Of a DNA stretch of 8,502 nucleotides, positions 6,211 through 8,502 are shown piece after piece; position 1 is the first letter of the stretch, and each line of letters begins with the position of its first letter. The notes beneath the pieces are model-generated. The model saw nothing but the letters and a program-made list of their open reading frames with translations, had not been told where the DNA came from and made no database searches. The DNA is from Bacteroidota bacterium (GTDB taxonomy: Bacteria > Bacteroidota > Bacteroidia > Flavobacteriales > Flavobacteriaceae), in NCBI GenBank assembly GCA_004356305.1, contig SMXJ01000057.1, forward strand, positions 1 to 8,502. Reading direction: 5' to 3'. Made by a program: the position numbers and the translations under genes.

Positions 6211-7122
6211 TTATTGGTATAAACCACCGTTGAGGTACTTTAACCCCGAATCGATAATAACCGTTACAATTTTCTTCCCGGCCCCGATAATTCTCGCTCT
6301 TTGAATTGCGGCCCAAACATTCGCTCCGGAAGTAGTCCCCCCAAATATACCTTCTTGTTTAGCGAGTTTTCTTGCAGTTAAATATGCATCCTCATCTGAC
6401 ACGGATATTACTTCATCTACTAAATCGGACCTGAATATAGACGGAACGAACGATAATCCAATTCCCTCTAATTTATGAGTTCCAGAGGTATCACCCCCCG
6501 AAATATTACGCACATTAAACGGCTCAAGAGCAATACAATTAATGTTCGGTATCTCTTTTTTGAATATTTCTGAATTTCCAGAAAAGCATCCACCGGTACC
6601 AGCTACGGTTATGAACTCATCGATGTTATTTCCTAGTACATCCAAAATCTCCTTTGCCATATTATGATAAGCATTTCTATTGTCAACATTGTTAACCTGA
6701 TCGGCCCAAAAAGTATTTGGTGCTTTGCTCAACTCCCTGGCTCTCGCTATCATATCGTCAATAATTTTTGCTGTTAATAAACCGTTCTCGCTTGGAATTA
6801 ATTCAAGATTAGCTCCAAACGCTCTCATAGTTCGAAGCTTTTCTTTCGCAAAGGCATCGGAGGATACTAAATGTGTCTGATATCCTTTAATGGCACATAC
6901 CATTGCCAAAGAACTTCCCGTACTTCCACCGGTATATTCTACCACTGTACCACCTGGTTTCAGTTGACCTCTCCTTTCAGCTCCTTCAATCATCGAGAGT
7001 GCCATTCGATCTTTCATACTTCCAGTAGGATTGCCGCCTTCATATTTTACATATATTTCGGCACAATTAGGTTCAGACATTCGTTCTAATTTTATCAGCG
7101 GTGTATTTCCTATGAATTTCAT
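6211..7122 (-). CDS. Cysteine synthase-family PLP-dependent enzyme with variant substrate loop
   Basis: This 303-residue fold-type II PLP enzyme of the CysK/CysM group would by homology perform beta-replacement or beta-elimination on an activated serine or cysteine. Lys37 in NPTGSMKDR is the expected Schiff-base lysine. GTGG at 175-178 is the PLP phosphate loop, HKLEGIG at 216-222 fits the conserved HKIQGIG, and GGTTSGAN at 261-268 holds the serine that contacts the pyridine nitrogen. The loop that in CysK reads TSGNTG, binding the substrate carboxylate, reads TGGSTG at 64-69, so both the second residue and the asparagine differ. The substrate may therefore not be O-acetylserine; cysteine desulfhydrase or another beta-lyase activity is possible. 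An in-frame TAA two codons before the ATG excludes a longer start, and the N-terminus is shorter than usual for CysK. It follows the glycosyltransferase by 44 bp on the same strand. The family is certain; the reaction is not. Confidence 0.9.
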   Translation of the reverse strand: MKFIGNTPLIKLERMSEPNCAEIYVKYEGGNPTGSMKDRMALSMIEGAERRGQLKPGGTVVEYTGGSTGSSLAMVCAIKGYQTHLVSSDAFAKEKLRTMRAFGANLELIPSENGLLTAKIIDDMIARARELSKAPNTFWADQVNNVDNRNAYHNMAKEILDVLGNNIDEFITVAGTGGCFSGNSEIFKKEIPNINCIALEPFNVRNISGGDTSGTHKLEGIGLSFVPSIFRSDLVDEVISVSDEDAYLTARKLAKQEGIFGGTTSGANVWAAIQRARIIGAGKKIVTVIIDSGLKYLNGGLYQ

Positions 7123-7166
7123 GTTTTATTCGACAATTTTTACAGCTTCTGTCGGGGTTTTAAGTT

Positions 7167-7868
7167 TTATCTTATATCACTATACCATTTGGCCAATCTT
7201 TTAGGTGAAATTCCCCATTTGTATAGTTTTCGAATGGCGATCCATTGAAAACGGGTCTTCAAAAAACCCGCCTTAACATGTCTTCTCGCAGATATAACAA
7301 TAAGAGGTTCTTTTATCTTGATAACATTAAAATGTTTTCGCATTCTTTTCGAGAAATCATAGTCTTCCATAATGGGTATTTCCTTGAAACCTTTAAGTGT
7401 TTCTATTACATTTTTGGTTACAAAAATTCCATTATCGCCATAAAAGAGACCTTTGTCAGATTGTTCTTTTTTGTTCAGAAAGCGAAAATTCATCCAGGTT
7501 CCCAGATTCTTTATTTTATCGTTGTATTCATCAAATGCATTAGCGAATCCCCCTCCGTCAAATCCCATATCAATTTGCCTTTGAATTGCCGTAAAAGTAG
7601 TATCGGCTAATTTCATATCCGCATGAACAAAAAATAAAATATCACCTAGGGCTGCTTTGGCGGCATCATTCATTTGGCAGGCCTTGCCTTTCCTACAATG
7701 AATTACTGAAATGCCCTTCTGCTCGGCGAGTGATACCGTTTTATCGGTACTACTTCCGTCTGCTAGAATAATTTCATACGTACCCGAGAATTGCTGTTTT
7801 TGCAATTCTTCAATGATAAATTCGATGCGCACTTCCTCATTGTACGCTACTATGATTGCAGAGATCAT
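7167..7868 (-). CDS. Family 2 glycosyltransferase, TIGR04283-like
   Basis: This 233-residue GT-A glycosyltransferase is cytoplasmic, with no clear membrane anchor. Family 2 marks are the N-terminal ISAIIVAYNEE strand, ADGSSTD at 36-42 for nucleotide binding, HAD at 82-84 in the DxD position, and MED at 167-169 as the likely catalytic region. The tail with SARR at 193-196 and GISPKRLAKWY at 219-229, plus YGDNGIF at 143-149, matches what I recall of the TIGR04283 group. Members of that group are often annotated as arsenosugar biosynthesis glycosyltransferases because they lie near arsS; donor and acceptor are not known from sequence. The start sits 10 bases after the stop of the oxidoreductase, indicating one transcript. 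No signal peptide or truncation is visible. The subfamily call rests on remembered motifs, not a search. Confidence 0.87.
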   Translation of the reverse strand: MISAIIVAYNEEVRIEFIIEELQKQQFSGTYEIILADGSSTDKTVSLAEQKGISVIHCRKGKACQMNDAAKAALGDILFFVHADMKLADTTFTAIQRQIDMGFDGGGFANAFDEYNDKIKNLGTWMNFRFLNKKEQSDKGLFYGDNGIFVTKNVIETLKGFKEIPIMEDYDFSKRMRKHFNVIKIKEPLIVISARRHVKAGFLKTRFQWIAIRKLYKWGISPKRLAKWYSDIR

Positions 7869-7878
7869 CGATAAAACT

Positions 7879-8502
7879 TTATTTAGTCCGCATATATCGG
7901 CTAAAGGCTTTTTTTACAATTTCTGAATAGCTTGGATATGCAAAAATCGTATCCGCCATTTCAGCTGCAGGAATTTTATTCTTTATAACAATTGTAAATA
8001 GTTGTATCCATTCACCTGCATGGGCGCCAACCGCTTCAGCACCTACGACAAGATCTTCCTTATTGAAGATCACTTTGAGTATTCCGCCGGTTTTCCGATC
8101 GGTTATAAAACGATCAATATTGGCGTCCACTTTAAATATACTGATGTTCTTTTCTCCAAATTTTTGAGATGCTTCTGTTTCGGTAAGGCCTACATGACCG
8201 ATTTCCGGATCGGTGAATATGGCCCATGGGAGAACAGTTAGATCATTCAACTTTGTGTTTTTTTGCAGAATATTATCAATACAAATATTTGCCTGATGAG
8301 AGGCGGTATGGGTAAATTTAAATGGAGTAGTCACATCTCCACAAGCATATATGTGTGAAACCGATGTTTGCAAATATTCATTGGTATCAATACCTCTTTC
8401 GTTATACGTCACTCCGGCTTGCTCCAAATCCATTCCGGATATATTTGGTGAACGGCCCGCCGCAATAAAAAAGTGATCGGCAGTGAGTGTTTTTTCTTCA
8501 CC
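7879..8502 (-). CDS. Pyridine nucleotide-disulfide oxidoreductase, C-terminal part (5' end outside window)
   Basis: The frame is open to the right edge and gives the last 207 residues of a class I flavoprotein disulfide reductase of the mercuric reductase/dihydrolipoamide dehydrogenase type. AAGRSPN at 14-20 of the fragment closes the NAD(P)-binding domain. IYACGDV at 51-57 is the FAD-contacting motif, and from about residue 90 the dimerisation domain follows (PWAIFTDPEIGHVGLTE). In lipoamide dehydrogenase and glutathione reductase the C-terminal HPT..E motif provides the catalytic His-Glu pair. Here it reads YPSYSE at 189-194, with Tyr in place of His. The tail lacks the vicinal cysteines of classical MerA. 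It is therefore probably a divergent NAD(P)H oxidoreductase rather than a true mercuric or lipoamide enzyme. The N-terminal redox disulfide cannot be checked. It is the first visible gene of the three-gene run. Confidence 0.9.
   Translation of the reverse strand, partial: GEEKTLTADHFFIAAGRSPNISGMDLEQAGVTYNERGIDTNEYLQTSVSHIYACGDVTTPFKFTHTASHQANICIDNILQKNTKLNDLTVLPWAIFTDPEIGHVGLTETEASQKFGEKNISIFKVDANIDRFITDRKTGGILKVIFNKEDLVVGAEAVGAHAGEWIQLFTIVIKNKIPAAEMADTIFAYPSYSEIVKKAFSRYMRTK

Noticed and set aside
5976..6233. Plus-strand 85-codon open frame starting at TTG
   Set aside because: It starts at TTG, resembles no family I know, overlaps the end of the PLP enzyme gene on the other strand, and is rich in Phe/Leu/Ile as expected of AT-rich non-coding DNA.

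Overview
This window looks like a chromosomal accessory segment from a member of the Bacteroidota, most likely a flavobacterium. The DNA is AT-rich, there are no Shine-Dalgarno sequences before the starts, one TAnnTTTG-type promoter box is visible, and the proteins (a long CusA, an HYC_CC_PP protein, a TIGR04283-like glycosyltransferase) are of kinds typical of that phylum. Every convincing gene lies on the minus strand, so the biological reading order runs from the right edge to the left edge.

Right part (8502 to 6211): a tight three-gene run. It starts with the C-terminal 207 residues of a flavin-dependent pyridine nucleotide-disulfide oxidoreductase (5' end outside the window). After 10 bp comes a family 2 glycosyltransferase resembling TIGR04283, and after 44 bp a cysteine-synthase-family PLP enzyme with an altered substrate loop. 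The redox protein plus TIGR04283-type transferase pairing recalls clusters linked to arsenosugar formation, but the marker gene arsS is not visible, so this link is an inference. A 333-bp gap (5878-6210) follows, with a 9-bp inverted repeat, a candidate promoter and no convincing gene.

Left part (5877 to 1): a heavy-metal efflux locus. A small cysteine-containing exported protein (HYC_CC_PP type) precedes a 1235-residue CusA-like RND pump, probably for Cu(I)/Ag(I) because the three substrate methionines of E. coli CusA appear conserved. A TolC/CusC-type outer-membrane channel follows and runs off the left edge. The periplasmic adaptor (CusB) is not in the window and may lie further left. The two short dyads upstream of cusA may be control sites.

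The most unusual part is the junction between pump and channel (about 1026-1625). A small four-helix-bundle gene (23S rRNA intervening-sequence protein family), broken by a one-base frameshift, sits there. It is flanked by tracts of degenerate 7-bp units in opposite orientations (GTTAAAA/GTGAAAA on the left, TATTCAC on the right). The right tract supplies the last codons and stop of cusA. The left tract forms a non-canonical extension and part of the signal peptide of the channel protein. This looks like a small inserted element that both neighbouring genes have absorbed.
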